Source: Lineus longissimus (taxonomy: Eukaryota > Nemertea > Pilidiophora > Heteronemertea > Lineidae). Taken from it: a stretch of DNA of 64,000 nt. Below, one piece after another: positions 1 to 11,306 of this stretch. Within the stretch, counting starts at the first letter, position 1. Each line of letters opens with the position of its first letter. A model generated the notes under the pieces. That model saw only the letters and a list, made by a program, of their open reading frames with translations. It did no database searches and was not told the origin of the DNA. Made by a program: the position numbers and the translations under genes. Where the stretch lies: contig NC_088319.1 of the NCBI RefSeq assembly GCF_910592395.1, positions 17,858,001 through 17,922,000 on the forward strand, given 5' to 3'.

Positions 1-348
1 AAGTGAAATCGTGCCACATTGAGCATCACCATGTTGATCTAGCTACAATACCAGAGAATGAAAACATGAAGAACCTGTTACCTGCCTGTTCATCAATGTT
101 TTTACTAAAGCCGAGAATGAAGATGTGGTATCTGAGGAGTAACAAATAAAAACACCAAGGATGGGTTGGATCTAATTGAGATAGCAGCATTGAAAGTGGC
201 TACGCAATGCGGTGAAGAGTCTTTAGGCCTGAACAGATCAGAGTTTCTATATTGTAGTCACACTTGTCAGAGAGCACTCACACACTGCAGAGGATATCAG
301 TCAGGATTTAGTTTGCTCTGTCTCATCTCCCACACTGCCCTCATAACT

Positions 349-985
349 AGAGACATCTACCCAGAAAGCCCTCATAACTAGAGAAACACTGGAGACGTCC
401 ACCCAGAAAGCCCTCATAACTGGAGACATCTACCCAGAAAGCCCTCATAACTAGAGAAACACTGGAGACGTCCACCCAGAAAGCCCTCATAACTAGAGAC
501 ATCTACCCAGAAAGCCCTCATAACTAGAGAAACACTGGAGACGTCCACCCAGAAAGCCCTCATAACTGGAGACATCTACCCAGAAAGCCCTCATAACTAG
601 AGAAACACTGGAGACGTCCACCCAGAAAGCCCTCATAACTAGAGACATCTACCCAGAAAGCCCTCATAACTAGAGAAACACTGGAGACGTCCACCCAGAA
701 AGCCCTCATAAGTAGAGAAACACTGGAGACGTCCACCCAGAAAGCCCTCATAACTAGAGAAACACTGGAGACGTCCACCCAGAAAGCCCTCATAACTAGA
801 GACATCTACCCAGAAAGCCCTCATAACTAGAGAAACACTGGAGACGTCCACCCAGAAAGCCCTCATAACTGGAGACATCTACCCAGAAAGCCCTCATAAC
901 TAGAGAAACACTGGAGACGTCCACCCAGAAAGCCCTCATAACTAGAGAACCACTGGAGATGTCCACCCAGAAAGCAACATGCAGC
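349..985. repeat. Compound minisatellite, two alternating unit lengths
   Basis: About 0.63 kb of head-to-tail repeats. A long unit (~39 bp, containing AAACACTGGAGACGTCCACC) and a short unit (~27 bp, containing GAGACATCTACCCAG) share the segment AGAAAGCCCTCATAACTAG and alternate irregularly. Open frames inside the array on both strands come from the repetition and are not genes. Just left of it (1-348) I see no gene. Confidence 0.95.
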
Positions 986-3579
986 CGACTCTGCTAACTC
1001 ATGTCCATTTTCTCATTATCCGAGGTAATGGGGTAGTCAAAATAACAGTCAGAATCATGTCAGAGGATTAATCAGCGGTGGACAAATTAATACAAATTGT
1101 ATGAGTGTTTCTAATCAAGCATTATCAATCATGCTTTGGACACAAATTACTGCTGTGCATGATCTTGTGCTCGGGTAATGGTGCTTTGATGGTTGTTAAC
1201 TGTAAAAGCAAACTGCAGGTTCTGTTTCATGTAGAGACTCCATTTTGCCAATCCAATGACCAAAAGAACTCTTTCAAACACCAAAAATCGAATGAGTAAA
1301 TGTTCGAAGGCCATGCAGACATAAGGTGACAATCAAGGTAATCAGCCTCCTTCTATCATTTGGTGGATTTTGGATGAGTTCAGGAGTTTTGTGTAGATTG
1401 GCTAAATGGAGTCACAACAGAGTGTTTTCACGGTCAGCCATCTTAGAGGGCAGAACAATGATTTGTCGTGCCAAATTTGGACTTGCTTTCTTTTGTCTGT
1501 CCTTCCATTACTGCAGGTGATGATGTCACATGAAACCACTCTATATGGTTAATGGTGCATTGACCTGTAACAGTAAACAGGTTAATGGCTAGCAACAGGC
1601 TTTCTTCATGATGGCCTGACTATGGGCCTACTACATGACAGTATACATTATTCAGATGTCTGTCGAGTACAACCCTTGCCTTGCCTACATAGGCCTTTGC
1701 TGTATTTTACTAAACAAATCTTTTTCACCTGCAGGGTTTATTCACAACTAGATACCTTCTGAATTACGCACAATTTGCGAACATAATACTCTTATCTCTC
1801 CATAAAAAAACCCATCACGGTCTGGTTTCCAACATGCAGAAAATTAAGGAAACAATTTATTAAGAGTGTGAACACTCCGGTGCCACTTTCATCCATATCT
1901 CATTATTTGGATCGTAATCAAGTGATACCTTCGAGCATTCCAGCGCTGGTTCATTAAATTCCACCTCCACTTCTGCCATATAAAATGCCTCTGAAGCAAG
2001 GTTGATACTTCATGGTAGAATTATCGGAGTGGTACATCATGCGCCAAGGTTGTCGGTGGAATCAGGATCAGGGAAGATGTGAGAAATCAACATGGCCACG
2101 GTTCATTTCATTGTTTGCGGAAAGAGGCTCGATGATATCACAATGATTGTTGAACTAATTGGTGAAGTCATGAAAATATTGGATTCCAAGAAATCATATT
2201 ATATTGGAAGCTGAACGATGCTTTCTCCACCCAAGTTTGATATATTTTTTCCAAGTATTGACTGATTGTTGATATGAATAGGGCCAGTGAATGACATTGA
2301 ACCAGTCATCCTGGTTGTCAGCTTATTCTCACCCAAAACCATTTCAGCTCTCCCACTGGGTGAAGGCCTTCACTTATACAATCATAACATTTGTAATCAT
2401 AGTTAATGTGGTAGATCACTCATACCACACACTTGTCCAAAATGCTGCCAATCGGATTGAGTGAATGCAGATCTGAGGCCAGCACGCTCAATCAGATACT
2501 TGCACACCCGATCACTCATTGAACAGTACACATAACCAATCAATGAAATGCTTGTCAATAAGCGTCGTTTGAGTATTGATGTCTTGCTATCACGGTGGGA
2601 CATGCTTGAAGTAGGTATCGGTGCATTGAGATCTCTTGGGTCTCTCTGAAGTCAGGAGTTGGCGGTGACCAGCCTTCTCTGGCCACCAGAAATCAAACCA
2701 GTTTGATTGCGGACTCCAGCGAACGCCTGCAGCAGCCAGGTGGGCTATCGATTCAGCCAGACTTGGAGGCAAGGCTAGCAAATCAGGTGGTGTTTTGGGG
2801 GACACATGATTTTAATTTAAGGCTATCTTGGACAAGGAGGAGTTAAGCAGTGGCAACAGATCACCACTGATCGCCACAATCCTTGTCTTAACACCGGAGT
2901 TGGCTATGAGTGTGCTGTAAGCTTACCCGGTAGTGCCTACACCTGAAGCCAGGAGTTGGTTCAGCCAGGAGTTGGTTCATTCTGATCCGGTAACCTCAGT
3001 TCCTTCTTGGAGCTGGGTTGGGCAGCAGTTTCTTGAGCACCTTGACAAGCTAGATCATGATGACTCTCTCGCAGAACAGGACTTCATCAATCTGTTTGAA
3101 GATTGCAGCCATCAACACAGACAACATGCAGCAACTCAGTTTGTTGATCAGGAAACTGCACATTGCACCTGAATCCATATCGGAATCAATTCAAATACAC
3201 CCAGCTTCTATTGAAGTGCAGCAGCTTATTTTCTTTTGCCACATCTAAAGCACAAGTGAAGCTAAAAAACAACATGATGATAGTTTGATACCAGGAACCA
3301 CCAAGTTTGAATTGGAATCTATAAGATACATGTATCTGGAACTTCTCACCAAGACAGGTTCAACAGAATGAAAGCCTGCGAATCTTCCTAGCCAACAACA
3401 GGCTGCAATTCAGAGAATGCACCTAACAAGAGAGCAATTAGAAACTTAGTCAAGACACATTTGATGTTCATTACAAAGTGATCCAGGATCTAATATTAAA
3501 ACAATCATTTCAAGGAAATGAACACTTCACAGAAAGTATGCCAGCATTCTCTTGCAAAAACATCAATCCCTACTCATAC
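986..3579. other. No supported gene; probable intron or intergenic DNA
   Basis: Unique AT-rich sequence without a convincing exon. If the minus-strand gene starting at 6697 continues leftwards, this stretch would lie in its introns. Short open frames around 2403-2805 (minus) and 2933-3172 (plus) have no flanking splice pattern that I can defend. Confidence 0.5.
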
Positions 3580-3674
3580 TTTGTCCTCTAGCACACCAAT
3601 CATCAACAACACAGCCATGGGCACTTCTTGTGCAATGTCCGTGTAAAATCCTAGCAACCATCTTGTGGCAGTCA
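3580..3674 (-). CDS. Possible internal exon of the minus-strand gene starting at 6697
   Basis: On the minus strand an open segment of 31 codons (it includes EVPMAVLLMIGVLEDK) ends at a good donor (AAA|GTATGAG). The upstream acceptor (CTAG|TG) has a poor pyrimidine tract. The residues look protein-like, but I do not recognise the family. Phase is 1 in, 0 out. It is only a guess that it belongs to the gene starting at 6697. It could be a chance frame. Confidence 0.2.
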
Positions 3675-6609
3675 CTAGCAGTCACTAGCGACTGATTTGA
3701 TAGGGTAGCACACCTAATTGGCTTAGAGATAAGGAGACAGGCACAACACCAAGCACAGTCATAGATTAGTGTTTCATGTCTGTGTATGAACTGTCAATGG
3801 ATCACACAATGGACTATGTCAGACTAACATCCAATGAACTTAGTCCACTGACTTTTTCAACACTTCTTCTTCTTCTGAGTTTTTCGTTTGCAATGCATGC
3901 AAGAGAGGCAGCCCGTTTTCAGTAACAAAGTTGGCTGTTCTGGAGAGTTCCACCAGAAAGTTCCAAAGCTTTGTGGTCGGGGTGGTATTTTTTAAGAACT
4001 GGGGTCTTGTACAACCTAGACTCCAAGGCTCTTTGCCAGCTAAGTTATTTAAACAATTAATGTACAGGTATGGGTGAAATGGCTGAAAAACTTGGCCTGA
4101 GTATGATTAGAAAGTTGACAAAGATGAATCGTTGTGGTGTCACGGAAAGCCTCTTCACTTGTTTGACATTCATAACATTATGGTTTTGTTATCGGCACTG
4201 GCTTTGAAACTTCACACTCCACACTCGACCAAAACACACACAGTGTCAAAGTTATCTTTTCTGGTCAAGCACTGAAGTCAATGTGATTTGAAAACATAGA
4301 AATAGAGATAACTTTGCTCCAGTCTTCCAAGTTGTGGTCTTGCAGTAACTTGCTATTGGTAGTTGAACTCAGAACAAAGATCTCTCTAATCAGTATTTAG
4401 TCCAGGCATTCTTTGCACTATAATTGGCGTTGACATGATCTGACTGATTGCCACACTGGGAAAACATGAGTTGGTTTAGTTCTTAACATACCCAATAATA
4501 ATACTTGGCCATGAAGAGATAAGAGGACTGCACTGCCATAATGCTGAAGTTTGCCTTTAATTTAAACACCCACTTCATTCACTCCACTCAACCTTATTTT
4601 TAATCAAAACATTGACATCAATCAATATACCGGTATTAATCCAATTTTCCTCTCGCTTCAGTCATTACCAATGGTTTATCATTGTTGACTAAGTGGACAT
4701 AGAATACATCATCAACAACCTGTGTTGATCATCTCCTTAGCAATAATGGTCGCATAACAATATCACTGAATGGTCGCATAACAATATCACAGAGTTTAAT
4801 TGGTGCACAATAACCAGAGTAGAATGGGATATTTTGAGATGTGAAAAACAAGTTTCAAGTCACTCGCTATCGTCATGAGTAATTTACTAAATTAACTGTT
4901 AATCTGGTAATGGAAGGGTTGGTGCGTGATTTAGGAGCTACAAGCCCTTCAAGTGGTCAACACGCTATAAGTCAGGCATGAGCAGTATCGCATACGAAGA
5001 CAATTGTTTAATGGCTGATTGGAGACAATCCATAGCCGAGATCTCATGGCTCAGGCACACTCATCAAAGATGCCAAACAAGAAATCACCTTCATGTAAAC
5101 ACTCACTCAGGCATCAACTGTCAATAAATAAGGAAAGGAAAAGAAATGTCAATATTTCTAAACTTCCAAAAAATTTTGAAAAGTAGTTCAAAAGACATTT
5201 GAAGGAATAAATATCGTTGATATGACTTTTATGCCCCTGGAGGACTAAAAATACAACAATTTTACAACAGGTTTTCTGACTTTGGTTGAAAATATCCCAT
5301 GCATACTACTGGACAAGCACAATGATATGACCTCTCTCTACTCTCTAACCTTGTCATGCTAAATGGGCCATGCCCAACTTCGCCTCATTTCCCTTTGAGG
5401 ATGATATCAAGATCTTAGAGAAGACACTGACATTTTTAAAACTTGATAATCTTCTGCAAGCTATAAAAATGTCACTCCGGACAGTGCATGCATAGAGTAT
5501 CATTCAGAGATTGTGAGAGAATTGCAAATTGCTCAGATTAATTCACTATTTCCCAATGTTGTTTCTTGTTCCAACATAGCTAGGGACCTGGCAATGTATG
5601 GAACAGGGGTCAGATTCTGGGGTTGACTTGACATGTAACTCTACTGGGGGCTTTAGTTAGATTTATAACCAGCCCAACTTTTTACAAACAGAAGCTATTT
5701 CTACTGAAAGTGAAACCTCCTGGCTTTAATCACAAAAGTAATTTTGTTTATATCAGTGCCAGACACTTGTTCTAAATCTGATATGAGTGGCATAAAAAAA
5801 CCACCAATAAGAAACTGAATTCACTTTTTCATTCCAAATCATAAGGCATCACTCAGTAAAAAAAACATAAACTTGTTGTTCATTTACACCAAACTGGTCT
5901 GGCTCTGGCACCATTGTTAATATTACTGGCCAAATCTATACGTCAATATGAACAAGTGCAAGAGTCAATTGAACCCTGATGCGATTAGTAGGCCTATACT
6001 GTAGTCATACAATACTACAACTGGGTCTAATTCCTAATTGTATAACTGCACTGTATTTGATTTTAATACTTACTCTAATCCAAATCCAAATTCTAAAGTA
6101 TATCAAGCCCCAGTACATTACCCTGTGCATCATATGTGTACATTTTTTTGTACTGAAGACTTCGGTACTTTCTAAAAGGGTGCAAATGATGGTGTCTCTG
6201 GGGTCAGCTTCAGAAATGGAAGCCAAGAAAAGCTCTAACGTCTGTCTTCACAAAGGTGGTAGCCCTGGGTGGGCAGTGGGCGTGTCCTTCAGTTAAGGTT
6301 TAGGGGAATCCGAATTTGGATATGGGTATCTGGATTCTGTACGTATCCAAATTCCAACATTTTTCGCGAACTGATCTAGGCCTAGGCCTACTCATCTAGT
6401 GAAGTGAGGAATAACAGAACCAACATGGGCAGATTCGCGTATTGTGTCAAGGGTTGGTGTTACAGAGTTCGGGTCGGCAGAGTGGATCCATTGAGAATGA
6501 GAGTCAAGATGGCCTCTTACAGTATAAACTACGACCACCAATAACTTTAACAAAACTGTCGGTGTAGCACCCCTTTAAATCCCCACAAACAACATGCATC
6601 CATGCCTAC
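3675..6609. other. No supported gene; probable first-intron sequence
   Basis: Mostly AT-rich single-copy DNA. A 24-bp unit (TGGTCGCATAACAATATCAC core) is present twice at about 4747-4790. A weak candidate second exon of the gene starting at 6697 lies at about 6160-6234 on the minus strand. It starts after TTAG, enters in phase 1 as required and reads E-LFLASISEADPRDT, but its pyrimidine tract is poor and the donor is unclear. Confidence 0.45.
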
Positions 6610-6697
6610 CTCGTACATCGTCAGTCGGGTCATCGCTTCGAAATTCGGCCTGTTCCTTGCGGCCCCCGACAGTAAAATACACCACCTTGGTAGCCAT
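6610..6697 (-). CDS. First coding exon of an unidentified gene (gene D)
   Basis: The ATG has a good initiation context (AGTATGGCT) and opens 29 codons starting MATKVVYFTVGGRKEQAEF, followed by an acidic stretch (SDDPTDDVR). The exon ends in phase 1 at donor G|GTAGGC. CpG content and codon-like composition rise sharply against the flanks. I do not recognise the protein. A beta-strand-rich N-terminal fold (DIX- or ubiquitin-like) is conceivable from the KVVYFTV strand, but I cannot show it. The gene must continue to the left, where only weak candidate exons are visible. It is in tandem with CLCN6, with about 3.7 kb between the inferred CLCN6 poly(A) site and this ATG. Confidence 0.6.
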
Positions 6698-6835
6698 ACT
6701 ATTGCTTAGATCCCATAAATATCAGCACATCACTTTTTAAACAAATCCACCGCAGAATTAGTCACTTTTTGTCGAAGTTTTAACACATATTTTAGCAGAA
6801 GATCAGCATTCGTTCTATGCGGGAGAGCGAATTGC

Positions 6836-6906
6836 GGTTGTTTCGCTCCCTGACCTTTTCGCCCCCAGTTATTTCGCTCCAAATCGAAGTCGTTTCGCTC
6901 CCTTGA
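6836..6906 (-). promoter_or_regulatory. Four GGRGCGAAA motifs upstream of gene D
   Basis: Read on the minus strand, the motif G(G/A)GCGAAA recurs four times within about 70 bp, each followed by different sequence, 140-210 bp upstream of the ATG at 6697. The reverse complement TTTCGC resembles half of an E2F site (TTTSSCGC), but the match is incomplete. Position and clustering suggest promoter function; this is an inference. Confidence 0.35.
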
Positions 6907-7283
6907 ACTTTTGTTGGGATTGAGAGTAGGCCCACAAAGTCCATGTGGCAAAGTAGGTGCTTTCTGGGGTTATCAAATCTACAAAGAAGGAATCGTTTGC
7001 TCATCTGCTGTGTGATCTTTGGCAGGTCACTTGTCTTTCATTCTTGATCATTCGTCGGTCCTGGGCAAGTCTATCTTCACTTACAGTAACATCATGAGTG
7101 AGATATCGGAATTATTTTGGGACTTATTTGGGTGTCTAAAACATCAGTAATGAGCATCCGTCTTTTGAAAAAACTTTGAAGAAATCGCACTGCGGTTCAA
7201 AAGGACGATGATATGGAGTGAAGTCTTGTCTAATTATTGATGGTTACATCTACAGTCATGCTGAGCTTACCTTAGGTGGGGGA

Positions 7284-7400
7284 GGTGATGGAGATAGCGG
7301 TAGCCGCTACAAATTCAACACGGTTCACTACCAGTTCAGTGTGCTCATGACGTGACGAGAGCAAATCTCACGGGTGGGGCGGAAATCCAACACATTGCTC
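7284..7400 (+). repeat. Direct repeat, copy 1 (pair with 8440-8556)
   Basis: About 115 bp matching 8440-8556 with scattered differences. The best conserved core runs through TGACGTGACGAGAGCAAATC and ends in GGGTGGGGCGGAAAT. The core holds a CRE-like TGACGTGA and a GC-box-like GGGGCGG. The copies are 1.16 kb apart in the same orientation. They may be remnants of a dispersed repeat or of one ancient duplication. Confidence 0.8.
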
Positions 7401-7731
7401 ACATCATCGGCGCCAACAACTATTTCTTTTGACCCTGCCACAGACTTTCAAAACTACTTTTTGATTGACTCTGACCCTGCTGACTTCGATTTTTAAAAAC
7501 TTTCAAAAAGGCCATTCAAACGTTAAATCAACTGCAAAGATAATCTTTTATATCACTGTCGTATATAAATACGATATGTTGATAAACATCTGTAGAACTA
7601 TCGAAATATACGATTACTTGGAACTAATTCGGTCAATCACTTTGCCACCTGCGCGACCTTATCACAATTGCGGCGCGCTCGTTTGCATACCGCATATAAG
7701 AGGCGCATAAAATCTCCATATCAGCGTGAAA

Positions 7732-7804
7732 GCCTTCATGGTTCAACGCTTAGAGTGTTTGACTGTGGATCAGCTAGTCACGGGTTCGACTCCCGGTGAA
7801 TCTG
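7732..7804 (+). tRNA. tRNA-like sequence (His GTG anticodon), probably degenerate
   Basis: A perfect B box (GGTTCGACTCC) lies in a near-complete T arm (4 of 5 pairs). A seven-base anticodon loop CTGTGGA gives anticodon GTG. A box A-like TGGTTCAACG sits at the right distance, and a long T-run follows at about 7811, as at a Pol III terminator. The anticodon stem has one mismatch and the outer acceptor pairs fail, so this is more likely a tRNA pseudogene or tRNA-derived SINE head than a working tRNA. Confidence 0.45.
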
Positions 7805-8439
7805 CCGCAGTTTTTTTTCTTTTTTTCTTCTTCCTTTTCTTGTTATCTAATCATCCGTGTACAGATGTCTAAGTTTTTATTATTATCATTATCATACCCC
7901 GCACCCAAACTTTTCAAACTGATGTACATACTGATTCCGGGCGTTCGAGTACTACCGAGGATGGTTCGAATCGGCAGCTGCTATTTTCAAGGATGCATAG
8001 GGCCAAAAAAGTATTAATGTCGGACCATGAATTTTCCAATCAGAATTAGTCAAAGGGTATCCTGAGTTTCACGCTTTTTATGCTCCTTCGTCATATCGAG
8101 AGGCGGAGGATATCGAAAACCACTGGTGCCTGGATGTTTAAAGGGGTACGCCGGTCGTTGACCTATATTTAATGTTGGTCCAATTACATCTAGTTCCTAC
8201 TTCAAACGCCAATCAACTCCAATAGTCAGTAGTCACCAAGTTTTCCCGATCGCTGCATGTTAGTTAAGGTTATGTGTCCACTGGGTTTGTCATATATGAG
8301 AATACATGAACTATGAGGTAGATGTAATGTTTTGATCGTCGCAAATCTGCCTGAAAAGGCAAGTTTTCTCAGGTATCGGTACGGCAGTGCGTCTTTTTCA
8401 TTGAAGCGACCTCGCACGACCGACACCGACACATATCGT

Positions 8440-8556
8440 CGGTGATGATTGAGAGAGCGGTAGCCGGTACATATTCAGCACGGTTTTTAACAGTTCAATG
8501 TGCTTATGACGTGACGAGAGCAAATCTCACGGGTGGGGCGGAAATTCGCCATATTG
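8440..8556 (+). repeat. Direct repeat, copy 2 (pair with 7284-7400)
   Basis: Second copy of the ~115-bp repeat, with the same TGACGTGACGAGAGC core and GGGTGGGGCGG end. The sequences after the two copies differ, so homology stops at the GGAAAT edge. Confidence 0.8.
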
Positions 8557-8559
8557 CAT

Positions 8560-10320
8560 AGACACAGCAGTGCACCATGTTTCTGTACAAGGGGTGCATC
8601 AGTCTTCGCCGCACTGCCAAGTTGTTAATATGGTGAGAGAGATGAGACAGTCACAGCCAGGCCAAATTAGTCTTGGCTGCTCTGCCAAGTTGTCAACATG
8701 GTGAGAGAGATGAGGAAGTCACAGCCAGGCCGAATCAGTCCTGGCTGCTCCACCGTGTTGACAACATGATGAGAGAGATGAGGAGCAGGTTGTCTCATAT
8801 CTCTGCTGGATACGCCAAGTCTCTACATGGTGTTATGCCTCTTCTCGGCGCGTTCGGCCTGATTTGGATGTGACCTCTTTCTCTATGAGTATAGTCGCGA
8901 TACGGTGATGTTGGTGATGCAGTCACATCGGCTCTCAAATCGTGTGGGCAAGACGGCAGTGCAGCCAGGTTCCATTCGGCTTGTGCTTCTGACTGTATCG
9001 CATCATCTCTTACCGTGTCGGCAAGACGGTGGAGCTGCTATGACCGATCGATTTAGTCTGGTTGTGACTATCTCGATACGCTCACTGTGCTGGCAAGACG
9101 GCGAAGCTGCCAAGGCCGACTCAGTCTTGTTATGACTTTCTCATTTCTCTTACCTTCTTTGAAAGACGGAGAAGCTATTCGTCCCTCGCTCCCCTGCCGT
9201 GGGCCAGCAGTACTACATGAAACGTATACAAGACGTACCCATGGGAGCAATGCCGCAAGAAACTGACGGGTATATAAACAACTTGATAGGTATAGTATAG
9301 TTAAGATAAACCGCATGATTAAACCAGGTTCATACTTGCTTTGACTTGATGGATGACGGATCTGCGGGAGCTTCAGGGGTTCCAGCTGTGAATCGTCCCC
9401 GCCCTAAAAACGAGAGATATTTTAAATTTTACGCAAATGCCTGGTTCCAATTTCTTAGCTTAGATGGCGATACCTGACAGTGACCAAGACTTGTAAAGAT
9501 GTGACACTAAATGCATTAGGATTTACCGTGGCTCGATGTTGTTTATATGCTGGGAGGACCATGTTCTTCAGAAATGACTTTTGCCAATGAGAGAGTAGAC
9601 CGGCCTAGCCCTTCCATCTCATGGATGTTCCTTCTCGCTACTTGGTGCACCTTGTCCCCATACTGTGTGCCATTGCTCTGATCTGCAGGGTGTGTCAGGT
9701 TCTGCATGGTGCCCCGTGTCTCTTGTGGATGTGCCCTCCCCCTTTATAGCGCACCAAGGCAGTGTTGCTACTTAGTGTACCAAGTCCATGCCCCTTTACT
9801 AGGCGTACTCTGTCTGATCTGGATGTCGCTCTCCCAACAAAGTGACCATGTTTCTACAGGGTGGACCGTCTCTACTGAATGTATCATTTCTCTACAGGGT
9901 GTGCCGTGTTTCTAATAATATACTATTGCTGGGTGTGCCATATGCTGCAGGGTGTGCCATATTTCTACTCGCTGTGCCTTGTCAATGCAGAGTGTTGATA
10001 TGTAGCTACAGAGTGTACTATGTCTCTGTTCGATGTGCCATCTCTGCTTGGCGTGATATGTCTCTACTGGATGTGTCATGTCTATCCAGGGTGTGATATG
10101 GCGCTGCAGGGTTGCACTATGTCTCGTTCGGATGTAATTCCTCTCGACATGGTGTATCATCTCTGCTGGATGTGCCATGTCTCTACCGGATGTGCTCTTT
10201 CTCTTCTCGATGAGCCCCAGACACAGTGCACCATGTTTCTGTACAAGGTGTGCATCTACAGGGTGTAACATGTCTCCTCCTGATGTGCCTTCTCTCCACG
10301 CAGGTTGTTCCATATCTCAT
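8560..10320. repeat. Decayed minisatellite field
   Basis: Three old tandem families lie side by side. At 8600-8800 there is a ~72-bp unit (CAACATGGTGAGAGAGATGA core). At 8930-9180 there is a ~70-bp unit (GGCAAGACGG core). At 9640-10320 there is a ~27-31-bp unit built on GGTGTGCCATGTCTCTAC. The phrase CACCATGTTTCTGTACAAGG occurs both at about 8575 and at about 10228, so the field probably grew from related sequence. The middle part (9200-9640) is unique. The open frames here follow from the repeats. Confidence 0.7.
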
Positions 10321-10417
10321 ATATGTTCACACCAGATCAGGACATAGGCACAACCATGGCAAACAAACAGAAACAAAGACAAAAACACTCACTGCGGACA
10401 ATACTGAAAATGAGACG

Positions 10418-10423
10418 TTTATT
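10418..10423 (-). terminator. CLCN6: Likely CLCN6 poly(A) signal
   Basis: AATAAA on the minus strand, about 760 nt after the CLCN6 stop codon. It is followed within 30-60 nt by a T/GT-rich stretch (minus strand GTTTTTGTCTTTGTTTCTG), the usual downstream element. This gives a 3'UTR of about 0.78 kb (10400-11183). Confidence 0.6.
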
Positions 10424-10689
10424 TACTAGCAAAAATCATCCAAAATAACAATTTTTTACTACTTTTTTAACTACTTAAGTTAGTAAATCATCCAAAATAA
10501 CTATTTTTCTTAGTAAGCTGAAGATGTTTTGTTTCCACTGTATGGCGGCACTGATGATTATAACAAAGCAGTAGTTGTGTCAACATCTTTAATCTATTTT
10601 ATGTCCATCAGATTCTGCTGCGCCTTTCACTCTCAGCAAATTACATATTACTCATTGATACACATTAGCAAGTCCTAAGCATCTACATG

Positions 10690-10876
10690 TGCACTAGCAA
10701 TCGAGTGTGCTCCAGCACCTAAGCACTAGCAATCTAGTGTGCTCCAGCAACTAAGCACTAGCAATCTAGTGTGCTCCAGCAACTAAACACTAGCAATCTA
10801 GTGTGCTCCAGCAACTAAGCACTAGCAATCTTGTGTGCTCCAGCACCTAAACACTAGCAATCTAGTGTGCTTTGGC
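10690..10876. repeat. 32-bp minisatellite in the CLCN6 3'UTR
   Basis: Nearly six copies of a 32-bp unit. Each unit contains the inverted repeat ACTAG-CAAT-CTAGT and the spacer GTGCTCCAGCA. If the poly(A) site at about 10400 is right, the array is transcribed in the CLCN6 3'UTR and could fold into a row of small hairpins. Confidence 0.92.
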
Positions 10877-11183
10877 AAAGTCCCAAGCATAGAGCTAGCA
10901 CCTAGTTAAATTCAAGTGATGTAACTTCCTTTAAACATCCTATAAACTCCTTTAGAATAAGGTGAGCTCTTTTTCTTATCAATGAACTAAATGCGAACAT
11001 TTGTCTTCAGCTTCACTCGTTAAGCTTGGCTTTCCTCAAGAGTCATAGGGTAAAAAGTCCATCTAGGGCCCTGATGATCAAGCTTAAACGTCGTGCAAAA
11101 GTGGTCTCTTCTGTTGCTGTGGAGGTTCTTTGTCATCTGGTTGAACGATCAGGGGTGCCACACTCATCTTCTCATTGATGAGT

Positions 11184-11306
11184 CTACGCCGTGGTGGTAT
11201 AGTCATCTGTATTACTGCTAAGCAGGTTGGCCTTGGCGTCTACTTCCACAATCTTTTCCTCCAGGGCTTCCAGGGTCAGGTTATGTCTCGTTAAAATCCC
11301 AACAAT
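11184..11306 (-). CDS. CLCN6: CLCN6 exon 21 (end of CBS2, stop)
   Basis: Residues 831-870. It starts [11 protein letters not shown], the conserved last strand and helix of CBS2, and ends in an acidic/Thr-rich tail ...DDYTTTA before TAG. The tail differs from the vertebrate one, as expected for this region. Confidence 0.93.
   Translation of the reverse strand: MVGILTRHNLTLEALEEKIVEVDAKANLLSSNTDDYTTTA

Noticed and set aside
560-878. Long minus-strand frames in the left minisatellite
   Set aside because: They arise from repeat units whose combined length keeps a frame open; no start context, splice site or non-repeat coding sequence.
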